Shown here one piece after another: positions 49,825-58,772 of a stretch of DNA of 64,000 bases. Position 1 is the stretch's first letter, and each line of letters starts with the position of its first letter. The stretch is taken from the NCBI RefSeq assembly GCF_024296925.1, contig NZ_CP101125.1, forward strand, positions 6,868,501-6,932,500, in the 5' to 3' direction. The notes beneath the pieces were generated by a model. It searched no databases. It was not told where the DNA came from and saw only the letters and a list, made by a program, of their open reading frames with translations. The position numbers and the translations under genes are program-made. Origin of the DNA: Pseudomonas nunensis. Its GTDB lineage: Bacteria; Pseudomonadota; Gammaproteobacteria; Pseudomonadales; Pseudomonadaceae.

Positions 49825-50657
49825 GTGTACCGACGGTTCTGGAAAACATTCTGGCCCGCAAGGTCCAGGAAGTTGCCGAGCGTAGCGCCCGTGTCAGTCT
49901 GGCCGAGCTGGAAAGCCTGGCCAAGGCTGCCGATGCTCCCCGTGGTTTTGCCAAGGCACTGATCGCCCAGGCCAAGCTCAAGCAGCCGGCAGTGATTGCT
50001 GAAATCAAGAAAGCTTCGCCGAGCAAAGGCGTGATCCGCGAGAACTTCGTTCCTGCCGACATCGCCAAAAGCTACGAGAAGGGCGGCGCCACGTGCCTCT
50101 CGGTGCTTACCGATATCGATTTTTTCCAGGGCGCCGATGCGTATCTGCAACAGGCTCGTGCGGCGTGCAAACTGCCGGTAATCCGCAAGGATTTCATGAT
50201 CGATCCGTACCAGATCGTTGAGGCCCGTGCCTTGGGCGCCGACTGCGTGCTGTTGATCGTCTCCGCACTGGACGACGTGAAAATGGCCGAGCTGGCCGCC
50301 GTCGCAAAAAGTGTCGGCCTCGATGTGCTGGTGGAAGTCCACGATGGCAACGAGCTGGAGCGGGCCTTGAAAACCCTCGACACGCCATTGGTCGGCGTGA
50401 ACAACCGCAACCTGCACACCTTCGACGTCAATCTGGAAACTACTCTCGACCTGTTGCCGCGCATTCCGCGTGATCGACTGGTGATTACCGAGAGCGGTAT
50501 TTTTAACCGGGCCGATGTCGAGCTGATGGAAATCAGCGACGTGTACGCCTTCCTGGTTGGCGAAGCGTTCATGCGCGCCGAAAGCCCGGGCACTGAACTG
50601 CAACGCTTGTTCTTCCCTGAGCGTGGCTCGGCGGTGAGTGGTTCGACACTCGATTGA
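49821..50657 (+). CDS. trpC: Indole-3-glycerol-phosphate synthase
   Basis: Ring-closes CdRP to indole-glycerol phosphate. The 278-aa TIM barrel, not fused to TrpF, has [19 protein letters not shown] (catalytic Lys, ~54), [11 protein letters not shown] (catalytic Lys, ~115), [13 protein letters not shown] and ITESGIFN. Coupled to trpD by overlap; a REP pair follows. Confidence 0.98.
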   Translation: MSVPTVLENILARKVQEVAERSARVSLAELESLAKAADAPRGFAKALIAQAKLKQPAVIAEIKKASPSKGVIRENFVPADIAKSYEKGGATCLSVLTDIDFFQGADAYLQQARAACKLPVIRKDFMIDPYQIVEARALGADCVLLIVSALDDVKMAELAAVAKSVGLDVLVEVHDGNELERALKTLDTPLVGVNNRNLHTFDVNLETTLDLLPRIPRDRLVITESGIFNRADVELMEISDVYAFLVGEAFMRAESPGTELQRLFFPERGSAVSGSTLD

Positions 50658-50677
50658 GTGCAGGCTGGTAAACCGAG

Positions 50678-50757
50678 GTGCGCCCTTCGCGAGCAAGCCC
50701 GCTCCCACATTTGGAATGCGTTCCCCTGTGGGAGCGGGCTTGCTCGCGAAGGGGCAC
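50678..50757. repeat. Inverted REP pair after trpC
   Basis: REP copies at 50684-50708 and 50726-50753 of the GGGAGCGGGCTTGCTCGCGA subtype face each other, with further pairing outside (GTGCGCCC and GGGGCAC). It probably marks the 3' end of the trpGDC message. Confidence 0.88.
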
Positions 50758-50796
50758 TCAAAAGTCCCAAAGATTTTATGTCTTGCGGAGTAGCTC

Positions 50797-51498
50797 ATGT
50801 TCCAGCTGACCATTCTGACCACCGAAGCCGGCCTCCTCGCCGAACAGGATCTGCTGGCCTCCGTCTGCACCGGCAACTCAGAATTCAGCCTGCTCTTCTG
50901 GCAACCCAATGACCGCGCACTGGTCATGCCGCGCCGCTTGAATCGCCTCCCACAATTCGAATCCGCTTGCGAAGTCTCCGCCGCCGCTGGCTGGCCAGTG
51001 CTGCTGCGCGAAACCGGCGGCGAACCCGTCCCGCAATCGTCCGCCACCATCAACATCGCTCTGGTCTACGCGCCACCGCGCAGCGAAGGCGATCAAAACC
51101 GCATCGAAACTGGCTACCGAAGACTCTGCGATCCGATTTGTCAGTTACTTGATGAGTTGGGCGGCACTTCGTCATTGGGCGAAGTCGAAGGCGCGTTCTG
51201 CGATGGCCGTTTCAACGTCAACCTCGACGGTCGCAAGATGGTCGGCACCGCCCAGCGCTGGCGCCAAAGCAAGGGCGGGACGCGTCCGGTCGGGCTGGTG
51301 CACGGGGCGTTGCTGCTGGATAACGAACGGGAATCGATGGTCGCGGCGGTCAACCGCTTCAATGAGGCGTGCGGCCTGGAACAGCGGGTTCGCGCCGAAA
51401 GCCACATCGCCCTGCATGAAAAATTCGCTGCGCCGCATGCACTGGAACGTCTCGACGCACTGTATCGCCAGTTGCTGGCGGGAATGTACGAGGCTTAA
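50797..51498 (+). CDS. Lipoate-protein ligase A family protein (BPL/LplA fold)
   Basis: A 233-aa protein with the biotin/lipoate ligase catalytic pattern: [12 protein letters not shown] near the N-terminus, then [21 protein letters not shown] with the conserved Lys in [11 protein letters not shown] (~148-158), and HGALLLDN. Such proteins transfer lipoyl or octanoyl groups or are unassigned relatives. The substrate is unknown. Its stop overlaps the vfr stop by 4 nt (shared TTAA), tail to tail. A role in lipoylation is inference. Confidence 0.78.
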   Translation: MFQLTILTTEAGLLAEQDLLASVCTGNSEFSLLFWQPNDRALVMPRRLNRLPQFESACEVSAAAGWPVLLRETGGEPVPQSSATINIALVYAPPRSEGDQNRIETGYRRLCDPICQLLDELGGTSSLGEVEGAFCDGRFNVNLDGRKMVGTAQRWRQSKGGTRPVGLVHGALLLDNERESMVAAVNRFNEACGLEQRVRAESHIALHEKFAAPHALERLDALYRQLLAGMYEA

Positions 51499-52139
51499 CG
51501 CGTGCCGAAGACCACCATGGTCTTGCCTTTGACATCCACCAGGTTGCGTTCCTCAAGGTCCTTGAGCACGCGACCGACCATCTCCCGGGAACACCCGACA
51601 ATCCGCCCGATTTCCTGACGGGTCACCTTGATCTGCATGCCGTCCGGATGGGTCATGGCGTCTGGCTGTTTGCACAATTCCAGCAGGCAACGGGCGACAC
51701 GACCGGTGACATCAAAGAACGCCAGGTCGCCGACCTTGCGCGTGGTGTTGCGCAGGCGCTGTGCGATTTGTCCGCTGAGCACGTAAAGAATGTCTGGATC
51801 TTGCTGGGACAGTTCGCGGAATTTCGCGTAGCTGATTTCCGCAACCTCGCATTCGACCTTCGCGCGCACCCAGGCACTGCGTTCCTGTTCCAGGCCGGCC
51901 TGTTCAAACAAACCGAGCTCACCGAAGAAGTCCCCGGCGTTCAGGTAGGAGATGATCATCTCGCGGCCGTCATCGTCCTCGATCAGGATCGTGACCGAGC
52001 CCTTGATGATGAAGAACAACGTATCCGAGCGATCGCCGGCACAGATGATGTTGCTCTTGGCCGCATAACGACGGCGCTGGCAATGCATCAACAGCTTGTC
52101 GAGGTTCTTGATTTTGGGTGTGGGGGTAATAGCAACCAT
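51495..52139 (-). CDS. vfr: cAMP-responsive global regulator Vfr (CRP family)
   Basis: A 214-aa CRP homologue. The cyclic-nucleotide pocket has [11 protein letters not shown] and [19 protein letters not shown] (with the cAMP-contacting Arg-Ser), and the C-terminal HTH reads ITRQEIG-type [20 protein letters not shown]. The sequence is close to what I recall of P. aeruginosa Vfr. The frame opens at 52211, but MVAITPTPK at 52139 is the Vfr start. In fluorescent pseudomonads its regulon is narrower than in P. aeruginosa (family knowledge). Confidence 0.95.
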   Translation of the reverse strand: MVAITPTPKIKNLDKLLMHCQRRRYAAKSNIICAGDRSDTLFFIIKGSVTILIEDDDGREMIISYLNAGDFFGELGLFEQAGLEQERSAWVRAKVECEVAEISYAKFRELSQQDPDILYVLSGQIAQRLRNTTRKVGDLAFFDVTGRVARCLLELCKQPDAMTHPDGMQIKVTRQEIGRIVGCSREMVGRVLKDLEERNLVDVKGKTMVVFGTR

Positions 52140-52387
52140 GGTTGTATCCCGAAAAGACTGCACGGTGTTTTTGATTGTTTTAGGAGCGGGTGAAGCCTGC
52201 GATTTTTTCATTCGCTTGATGGCTGGCTATGCGCCAGCGAATTGGCGCCAGCTTAACAGACACATTCCTACAAGATTCGAGAATTTACCTACAGCGCAGG
52301 GGCACTCGTCCCGGGAAGGTGACACGCTGTCATAGCGGGGCCCTGTGCTAAGCTGGCGACCCTTTTTTATACAGTGGAGTCTTGGCG
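52140..52387. promoter_or_regulatory. Divergent region between vfr and the OsmC-family gene
   Basis: These 248 bases separate divergent genes and must hold both promoters. TATACA at 52368-52373 may be the -10 of the OsmC-family gene, but the following GGAG is very close. A direct repeat of GCGCCAGC (near 52230-52252) is visible. No clear CRP/Vfr site was identified. Confidence 0.4.
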
Positions 52388-52810
52388 ATGAAGGCACGCA
52401 TCCAATGGGCTGGCGAAGCCATGTTCCTCGGTGAATCCGGCAGCGGTCATGTCGTGGTCATGGACGGTCCGCCGGACGCCGGTGGTCGTAACCTGGGTGT
52501 ACGCCCGATGGAAATGCTCCTGCTGGGTGTCGGCGGCTGCAGCAATTTCGATGTGGTCAGCATCCTCAAGAAGTCCCGCCAGGCCGTCGAAAGCTGTGAA
52601 GCCTTCCTGGAAGCCGAGCGCGCGACCGAAGATCCAAAGGTTTTCACCAAGATCCACATGCACTTCGTGGTCAAGGGCCGCGGGCTGAAAGAAGCCCAGG
52701 TCAAACGCGCCATCGAACTGTCTGCCGAGAAGTATTGCTCGGCCTCGATCATGCTCGGCGCCGCTGGCGTCGCTATTACGCATGACTACGAGATCATCGA
52801 ACTCGGTTGA
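52388..52810 (+). CDS. OsmC/Ohr superfamily protein (YhfA-like)
   Basis: A 140-aa OsmC-fold protein with the two redox Cys motifs (LLLGVGGCSNFDVVSIL and LSAEKYCSASIML) spaced as in thiol-dependent peroxidase relatives. YhfA-type members sit beside crp/vfr across gamma-proteobacteria, as here. GGAG at 52376-52379 is 8 nt before ATG 52388, which decides against the TTG at 52382. Substrate unproven. Confidence 0.88.
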   Translation: MKARIQWAGEAMFLGESGSGHVVVMDGPPDAGGRNLGVRPMEMLLLGVGGCSNFDVVSILKKSRQAVESCEAFLEAERATEDPKVFTKIHMHFVVKGRGLKEAQVKRAIELSAEKYCSASIMLGAAGVAITHDYEIIELG

Positions 52811-53049
52811 ATCGACATTCAACTATCATAAAAGCAGTGCAGACTCTGGCGATCCATAGCTGACGTCTGCATAATGCGCCACTTTTTTCAGGGTCGTGGC
52901 CCGTCACCCGACAGGCCCCGCACCCGAACAGACAACCAAAATCGCCATCGCGAAGAGGTGTTAACCGTCCTACGCAGCTGCGTTGTTCGCATCTGACGGG
53001 CATGCTTGATCACGCGGCCCGGGCCGCAATACATAGAGAGTTTTTAACG

Positions 53050-53844
53050 GTGAAAAGCAAACTCAAGCTCCACGGGTTCAATAACCTGACAAAGACCTTG
53101 AGCTTCAACATCTATGACATCTGCTACGCGGAAACCCCGCAAGACCAGCAGGCTTACGTCGAGTACATCAATGAAGAGTACAACGCGAAGCGCCTGACGC
53201 AGATCCTCACAGAAGTTGTCGATATCATTGGTGCCAACATCCTGAACATCGCCAGTCAGGACTATGATCCACAAGGCGCCAGCGTCACGATTCTGATCTC
53301 TGAAGAGCCGGTAACCCCGACCGACAGCCAGATCGAAGAGTCGCCGGGCCCGTTGCCCGAGATTATCCTGGCCCACCTCGACAAGAGCCACATCACGGTG
53401 CACACCTATCCGGAAATCCATCCGGTGGACGGTATCGCGACGTTCCGTGTGGACATTGACGTGTCGACGTGTGGTGTCATTTCACCGCTTAAAGCGCTCA
53501 ATTTCCTGATTCACCAGTTCGATTCGGACATCGTGACCGTGGATTATCGCGTGCGCGGTTTCACCCGTGACGTAGAAGGCAAAAAGCACTTCATCGACCA
53601 CGAGATCAACTCGATCCAGAACTACCTCTCCGAAGACACCCGCGACAGTTACCAGATGACTGACGTGAACGTGTACCAGGAAAACCTGTTCCACACCAAA
53701 ATGCTGCTGAAGAACTTCGAACTGGACGACTACCTGTTCGGCGACGCCACCAACAGCCTGTCCACTGAGCAACGCGCCCAGGTGACCGACCGTGTGAAAC
53801 ACGAAATGCTGGAAATCTTCTACGCGCGCAACATGCCGACCTAA
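53050..53844 (+). CDS. speD: S-adenosylmethionine decarboxylase proenzyme
   Basis: Provides decarboxylated SAM for spermidine synthesis. The 264-aa class 1A proenzyme self-cleaves at the Ser in [13 protein letters not shown] to form the pyruvoyl cofactor. Other landmarks are [20 protein letters not shown] and [16 protein letters not shown] use GTG 53050, with GAGAG 9 nt upstream and a family-like N-terminus; an in-frame ATG at 53002 would add 16 atypical residues. A strong terminator follows. Confidence 0.96.
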   Translation: MKSKLKLHGFNNLTKTLSFNIYDICYAETPQDQQAYVEYINEEYNAKRLTQILTEVVDIIGANILNIASQDYDPQGASVTILISEEPVTPTDSQIEESPGPLPEIILAHLDKSHITVHTYPEIHPVDGIATFRVDIDVSTCGVISPLKALNFLIHQFDSDIVTVDYRVRGFTRDVEGKKHFIDHEINSIQNYLSEDTRDSYQMTDVNVYQENLFHTKMLLKNFELDDYLFGDATNSLSTEQRAQVTDRVKHEMLEIFYARNMPT

Positions 53845-53857
53845 GATTTTCGGGTAC

Positions 53858-53893
53858 AAAAAAGGCGACTACCTCACGGCAGTCGCCTTTTTT
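53858..53893 (+). terminator. Rho-independent terminator of speD
   Basis: AAAAAAGGCGACT pairs with AGTCGCCTTTTTT around a 10-nt loop, 14 nt after the speD stop. A and T runs on both flanks suggest it may work in both directions. Confidence 0.92.
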
Positions 53894-53910
53894 ATGGCCG
53901 GTAAAGAACT

Positions 53911-54005
53911 CCTGTAGGAGCGAGGCTTGCCCGCGAAAGCTGTTGGTCATTCAACAATGATGTCGACTGACACTCCGCTTTCGCGAGCAAGCCCGCTCCC
54001 ACAGG
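53911..54005. repeat. Inverted REP pair between speD and coq7
   Basis: Opposed REP copies at 53911-53939 and 53977-54005, with the inverted form of the recurring spacer (CATTCAACAATGATGTCGAC) between. It ends at the base before the coq7 stop codon. Confidence 0.9.
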
Positions 54006-54653
54006 TCAGATTCGATAAGTACTCTTGGTCATCACCTTGGCCAGCAAACTCATCCCGAACTTCACCGGTGCCGGAAAGCGAAAGCCGCCAGCCTCCAGCG
54101 CACTTTCCGCATGATGTTCTTCATCAATGCGCATCTGCTCAAGAATCGCCCGGGACTTTTCGTCCTCGGCCGGCAATTGCTCAAGGTGTTCGTTCAGGTG
54201 TTTGCAAACCTGATGCTCGGTGGCGGCAACAAATCCCAGGCTGACCTTGTCGCTGATCAGCCCTGCCACGGCGCCAATCCCGAACGACATGCCATAAAAC
54301 AGCGGATTCAGAATGCTGGTGTGGCTGCCCAACTGATGGATGCGTTGTTCGCACCACACCAGGTGATCGATTTCTTCTTCAGCGGCATGCTCCATGGCCG
54401 CGCGCACTTGCGGCAGCTTGGCGGTCAGGGCCTGGCCCTGATACAGCGCCTGGGCGCAGACTTCGCCGGTATGGTTGATGCGCATCAGGCCGGCAACGTG
54501 CCGGGTGTCTTCGTCGCTCATTTGCGTTTCCGGTTGCACGATAGCCGGCGAAGGACGGTACGGTTGGCCACTGAAGGGCAGCAGGGTACGCATCGCGGCA
54601 TCGGCTTGCAGCAGAAGACGGTCAATCGGCGAGTAGTGACGTTGGGTAGTCAT
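54006..54653 (-). CDS. coq7: Ubiquinone-biosynthesis hydroxylase Coq7 (demethoxyubiquinone monooxygenase)
   Basis: Hydroxylates C6 of the ubiquinone ring. The 215-aa di-iron protein has the carboxylate/His ligands in [47 protein letters not shown] and [10 protein letters not shown]. This Coq7 type replaces UbiF of E. coli. A strong GGAGG lies before its ATG. Confidence 0.95.
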   Translation of the reverse strand: MTTQRHYSPIDRLLLQADAAMRTLLPFSGQPYRPSPAIVQPETQMSDEDTRHVAGLMRINHTGEVCAQALYQGQALTAKLPQVRAAMEHAAEEEIDHLVWCEQRIHQLGSHTSILNPLFYGMSFGIGAVAGLISDKVSLGFVAATEHQVCKHLNEHLEQLPAEDEKSRAILEQMRIDEEHHAESALEAGGFRFPAPVKFGMSLLAKVMTKSTYRI

Positions 54654-54751
54654 GCTGACCTCCGGGAGGAATCTCGGCGGCCAGTTTAACCGAATCGGCC
54701 GGGGAAGGTTTGCGCTGGGTCATTGTGATGCAGTTGCCGTGCGGTGATCTA

Positions 54752-54842
54752 TTGTGGGAGCGGGCTTGCTCGCGAAGGCGGACTGACAGCCAACATCATT
54801 GTTGAATGTTAAATCGCCTTCGCGAGCAAGCCCGCTCCCACA
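54752..54842. repeat. Inverted REP pair upstream of coq7
   Basis: REP copies at 54752-54780 and 54815-54842 face each other around GACAGCCAACATCATTGTTG, the spacer type shared with other pairs. It lies between the HIT gene stop and the coq7 start, both minus strand. Confidence 0.9.
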
Positions 54843-54855
54843 GAGGGCGGGTGAA

Positions 54856-55194
54856 TCAGCCCGGCGGCCAGTTCATCTGGCGCTGACCCAGCACGTGCAT
54901 ATGAATGTGGTAGACAGTCTGCCCACCTTCTTCATTGCAGTTCATGACAACGCGGAAACCTTTTTCGCAACCCAGCTCCAGCGCCAGGCGTTGGGCGGTG
55001 AACAGGATATGCCCGGCCAGCGTCTTGTCGTCCTCGGTCAGGTCGTTGAGGGTGCGCACCGGTTTTTTCGGGATCACCAGAAAATGCACCGGTGCCTGTG
55101 GGGCGATGTCGTGGAAGGCCAGTACCTGGTCGTCCTCGTAAATGATCTTGGCCGGGATTTCCCGGTTGATGATCTTGGTGAACAGAGTATCCAC
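54856..55194 (-). CDS. HIT-family nucleotide-binding protein
   Basis: A 112-aa histidine-triad hydrolase related to HinT, which cleaves nucleoside phosphoramidates. It has the triad HIHMHVLGQ near the C-terminus and TLFTKIINREIPAKIIYEDD at the N-terminus. The frame opens at 55236, but GTG 55194 has GGAG 9 nt upstream and gives the usual length. Confidence 0.92.
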   Translation of the reverse strand: MDTLFTKIINREIPAKIIYEDDQVLAFHDIAPQAPVHFLVIPKKPVRTLNDLTEDDKTLAGHILFTAQRLALELGCEKGFRVVMNCNEEGGQTVYHIHMHVLGQRQMNWPPG

Positions 55195-55275
55195 AGCTGT
55201 TTTCTCCGTTGTTTGGGCTGGCCTGAGTGTACCCATGGGGTAAACCCGAGCCCAGCCATTTACCTTTAGGGGCTA

Positions 55276-56064
55276 TTAGCGCGGACAGTAGGCCTTGTTG
55301 ACCATACCGGCGATTGTCCGGGTCAGCCACCGCGAGCCAAGTCGCGGCAGGAAGGCGAACCATCGATTCAACCTTCCGGGAATAATGATCGCGCGGTTTT
55401 TCGCCAGGGCGCGCACGGTGTACAGCGCGACTTCTTCCGGGCTCATCAGCAGCCTGCTGTCGGTGACCTTTGCGGTGTCCAGTTGTGCCGTATGGAAAAA
55501 CCCAGTGCGAGTAGGGCCGGGGCAGAGCACCGATACCTTTACCGCACATTTCTTCAGCTCGACGCGTAAGCCTTCGGAAAAATGCAGCACATAAGCCTTG
55601 CTCGCGTAGTAAGTGCTCATCCACGGGCCGGGGTGAAATGCCGCCACCGAGGCCACGTTCAAAATCTGACCGCCGCCCTGCAAGGCCATGCTGTTACCGA
55701 TGGCGTGGCACAGGCGGGTGAGGGCCAGGATATTCACCTCGATCAAGTCCTGCTCGGTCATCCAGTCCTGGGCCAGGAACGGGCCGCACGTACCGATGCC
55801 GGCGCAGTTGACCAGCAAGTCGATCTGCCGGTCGCCTTCCTCCAGTTCCAGCAGAAACCCGGACAGCCTTAGCGGCTCGCCCAGGTCGCAGGCGCGGAAT
55901 AGCACCTCAACGCCAAAACGTTGAGTCAGTTCAATCGCAATACTTTCCAGCTGATCACGTTGTCGGGCCACCAGAATCAAGCTGTGGCCGCGCCGGGCCA
56001 GCGCTTCGGCCATCGCCAGGCCGATGCCGCTGGAAGCGCCAGTGATCAGAGCGTAACGGGTCAT
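55276..56064 (-). CDS. Short-chain dehydrogenase/reductase (classical SDR)
   Basis: A 262-aa NAD(P)-dependent oxidoreductase with the Rossmann motif ALITGASSGIGLAMAEALARR, the NCAGIGTCGPF segment and the catalytic Ser-Tyr-Lys in NVASVAAF and YYASKAYVL. The C-terminus is longer and hydrophobic (RWFAFLPRLGSRWLTRTIAG), suggesting membrane or lipid association. The frame opens at 56076; ATG 56064 has GGAG 7 nt upstream. Substrate unknown. Confidence 0.9.
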   Translation of the reverse strand: MTRYALITGASSGIGLAMAEALARRGHSLILVARQRDQLESIAIELTQRFGVEVLFRACDLGEPLRLSGFLLELEEGDRQIDLLVNCAGIGTCGPFLAQDWMTEQDLIEVNILALTRLCHAIGNSMALQGGGQILNVASVAAFHPGPWMSTYYASKAYVLHFSEGLRVELKKCAVKVSVLCPGPTRTGFFHTAQLDTAKVTDSRLLMSPEEVALYTVRALAKNRAIIIPGRLNRWFAFLPRLGSRWLTRTIAGMVNKAYCPR

Positions 56065-56126
56065 GCAGTTCTCCATCGCAACAGCTCCGCGCCAGCGACG
56101 CAGGTGTCACGGGCGGGGAGCGCTGT

Positions 56127-57113
56127 TCATTCTTTCGCAGAGTCTACAGGGGGCTGGGCTTCTTCGGCTGCCTCCGCTGCATCGTCGGCTGCATTTGGTG
56201 CTTGTTCAGCCTCGTCCGCCGGTTCGACTTCCACTTCGTCGGTGGTCACCGAGCTGCTGTCATAGCTGGTTTCGGCCGCGCTTTCGTACTCTTGCTGGAT
56301 AGCGGTGATGCCGCCGGCCAGTGCGCCGATGAAGATGAGTGCAATAAACACCACCCAGAGCCAGGCCAGCACTTTGACCGCCGTGCTGTTCGGCGGGGGC
56401 GGTGCGCCGTACTGATTGGCAGTGGGATTACCCGGAACCACCATGATCACGAACGGAAAGAAGCTACCCACGAACGGCACAAGGTTCAGGAGCCATAGCC
56501 ACCCGGACCAACCGCAGTCATGCAGACGCTGGACGCTGAACTGAATACTGACGAACCCCAGCGCCACAAAAAGAATAAAGGCCACCAGACCGCCGAGAAT
56601 CAGGCCGGCGGTCGAGTCCGCGCCGATGAGCGCGAGGCCGAACAGTGCCAGCACCGAACCCACGGCCAACGTCACCAGGGTCAGGGCCATGGTCCAGGCC
56701 AGGAATCGCAAGCGCCCGATACGACCTTCGAAGCTGAACGGCTTGAGAGTGGCGAACGCTGGCAAGGTTTCACCGACTGTCGCCCGCGGCGGGGCATACG
56801 GCGACTCAGGGTCTGCCGATACTGTCTGATAACTGGTGGGGACATGTTCGTGAACGTCGGACAGGTTCAGCTCGATCGACGGCTCGGCTTCGATTCGGGC
56901 ATCGATGCCGGTTTTCGTCAGCGCCTGGAGATAGGATTGTGCGTCGAGCTGTGACAGGTCGCGTTTGAGCGCAACAGTGCGGCCACTGAATAGCCGTTCA
57001 ATGGCGGCGACGTCGCTTTTGAACAGTTCAGCGAGGTTGAGTTTGGCGGTAGTGACGTCGACGCCTGGCAGCAGAGCGCCGTCGAAGACGATCTTGAAAC
57101 GGTTTTCGCTCAT
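56127..57113 (-). CDS. DUF805 membrane protein with extra N-terminal domain and acidic tail
   Basis: A 328-aa inner-membrane protein. Residues 1-80 form a soluble domain (LNLAELFKSDVAAIERLFSG, then VALKRDLSQLDAQSYLQALTK) that I recognise as recurrent but cannot name. A Pro-rich linker leads to a four-helix DUF805 region (~120-285; FSFEGRIGRLRFLAW, VQRLHDCGWSGWLWLL, FGLALIGADS). The tail (~287-328) is strongly acidic and Ala/Glu-rich. Function unknown. Confidence 0.85.
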   Translation of the reverse strand: MSENRFKIVFDGALLPGVDVTTAKLNLAELFKSDVAAIERLFSGRTVALKRDLSQLDAQSYLQALTKTGIDARIEAEPSIELNLSDVHEHVPTSYQTVSADPESPYAPPRATVGETLPAFATLKPFSFEGRIGRLRFLAWTMALTLVTLAVGSVLALFGLALIGADSTAGLILGGLVAFILFVALGFVSIQFSVQRLHDCGWSGWLWLLNLVPFVGSFFPFVIMVVPGNPTANQYGAPPPPNSTAVKVLAWLWVVFIALIFIGALAGGITAIQQEYESAAETSYDSSSVTTDEVEVEPADEAEQAPNAADDAAEAAEEAQPPVDSAKE

Positions 57114-57205
57114 GTCCGAGGCATCCTTGTCGCGCAGGTTTGGAAAGGGGGTGTTGCAATCGAGCAGTGTAAGGCCAGTCGGGAGAGGCTGGCCAAGCTT
57201 TACAG

Positions 57206-58174
57206 TCAGCGCGGCCAGCGTTTAGGCAACTGTGCCGCCAGGTCCAGCGCCTTGCGGTACTCCGCATCCAGCCGGGCGACCAGTTGATCGACACTTGGCA
57301 AGTCATCGATTTCGCCAACGCCTTGCCCGGCAGACCACACGGTTTTCCAGGCTTTGGCTTCATCGCTTATAGGCTTGAGTTTGGAGCCGAAGTTCACTTC
57401 GCCTTTACCTTGGAGTGCCGCCATGTCGAAACCGGCCGCTTCCAGGCTCTGGCGCATGAAACTCGCCGGTACGCCCGACACCGCTGGAGTATGCACGATG
57501 TCTGCTGCTCTGGAAGTCAGGAGCATCTCCTTGTAGGCGTCAGGCGCATGACTTTCAGTGGTGCCGATAAATCGCGTACCGAAGTAGGCCAAATCCGCGC
57601 CGAGCAATTGCGCGGCGAGAATCTCGTGTCCATGGTTCAGGCAGCCGGCCAGCAACAGCGTCTTGTCGAAGAACTGGCGAATCTCGGCGATCAACGAGAA
57701 CGGGCTCCAGGTTCCGGCATGTCCACCGGCACCGGCGGCCACGGCGATCAAACCGTCCACGCCCGCTTCGGCGGCTTTCTCGGCATGGCGACGTGTCGTC
57801 ACGTCGTGAAACACCAGGCCGCCATAGCTGTGCACCGCATCGACCACTTCTTTTACCGCGCCGAGGCTGGTGATCACGATCGGCACTTTGTGCTCGATAC
57901 AGATCGCAAGGTCGGCCTGCAGTCGCGGATTGGTGTTGTGAACGATCAGGTTCACCGCGTAAGGCGCCGGGTTCTCCAGCGTCGCGAGGCCTGCTTCGAT
58001 CTCTTCCAGCCACGCCTTGAAGCCGCTGCTTTCGCGTTGGTTCAAGGCAGGAAAGCTGCCGACTACGCCATTGCGGCAGCAGGCCAGCACCAATTGAGGA
58101 TTGGAAATCAGGAACATCGGCGCGGCTACTACCGGCAGACGCAAGCGTTGTTCGAGCAGAGCGGGCAGCGACAT
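57206..58174 (-). CDS. Nitronate monooxygenase family protein
   Basis: A 322-aa FMN-dependent TIM-barrel enzyme of the 2-nitropropane dioxygenase family: VVAAPMFLISNPQLVLAC, GVDGLIAVAAGAGGHAGTWS (phosphate-binding glycines), and GADLAYFGTRFIGTTES. It should oxidise alkyl nitronates such as propionate-3-nitronate, or act as a related reductase. It starts 34 nt after hemJ on the same strand, so the two may be co-transcribed. Confidence 0.9.
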   Translation of the reverse strand: MSLPALLEQRLRLPVVAAPMFLISNPQLVLACCRNGVVGSFPALNQRESSGFKAWLEEIEAGLATLENPAPYAVNLIVHNTNPRLQADLAICIEHKVPIVITSLGAVKEVVDAVHSYGGLVFHDVTTRRHAEKAAEAGVDGLIAVAAGAGGHAGTWSPFSLIAEIRQFFDKTLLLAGCLNHGHEILAAQLLGADLAYFGTRFIGTTESHAPDAYKEMLLTSRAADIVHTPAVSGVPASFMRQSLEAAGFDMAALQGKGEVNFGSKLKPISDEAKAWKTVWSAGQGVGEIDDLPSVDQLVARLDAEYRKALDLAAQLPKRWPR

Positions 58175-58208
58175 TGGAAGTACCCCGGTTAGTTGCGGCT
58201 TATTGAGT

Positions 58209-58637
58209 TTAGAACGGTCGAACCACGACCAGAATTACGATTGCCAGCAATATCAGAACCGGCACTTCATTGAACCAGCGATAAAAGACATGGCTGCGGG
58301 TGTTTTCGCCACGGGCAAAACGTTTTACCTGGGCGCCACACATGTGGTGGTAGCCGATCAGGATCACGACGAGGGTCAACTTGGCGTGAATCCACGCGCC
58401 CTGGCTGAAGATGCTGGGGTTGAGGTAGATCAGTGCGATACCGAAGATCAGTGTGGCGATCATCGCCGGGCCCATGATGCCCCGGTACAACTTGCGCTCC
58501 ATGATGCTGAAGCGTTCCTTGCTGACGGCGTCTTCGCTTTGCGCGTGATAAACGAACAGGCGCGGCAGATAAAACAGGCCGGCAAACCAGCAGACCATGC
58601 TGACGATATGAAGCGCTTTGAGCCACAGATAAAGCAT
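58209..58637 (-). CDS. hemJ: Protoporphyrinogen IX oxidase HemJ
   Basis: A 142-aa four-helix membrane protein of the HemJ/UPF0093 family, the late heme-pathway oxidase of bacteria without HemG or HemY. It has WLKALHIVSMVCWFAGLFYL with the conserved heme-ligand His, YRGIMGPAMIATLIFG, and HAKLTLVVILIGYHHMCG. First of hemJ-nitronate monooxygenase; divergent from argC. Confidence 0.93.
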   Translation of the reverse strand: MLYLWLKALHIVSMVCWFAGLFYLPRLFVYHAQSEDAVSKERFSIMERKLYRGIMGPAMIATLIFGIALIYLNPSIFSQGAWIHAKLTLVVILIGYHHMCGAQVKRFARGENTRSHVFYRWFNEVPVLILLAIVILVVVRPF

Positions 58638-58772
58638 TTTTAGTTATTCCCAGGTTCACGGTAGCGGGAATAGTAGAGGCTAGAAGCTCCGCACGTCACC
58701 TTGACGGTTGTCGCAGGGGCGCGCGGCCCCTATTATCGACGGCTTTCCAGTGGGTTCGTTGAGGGCAGGTAT

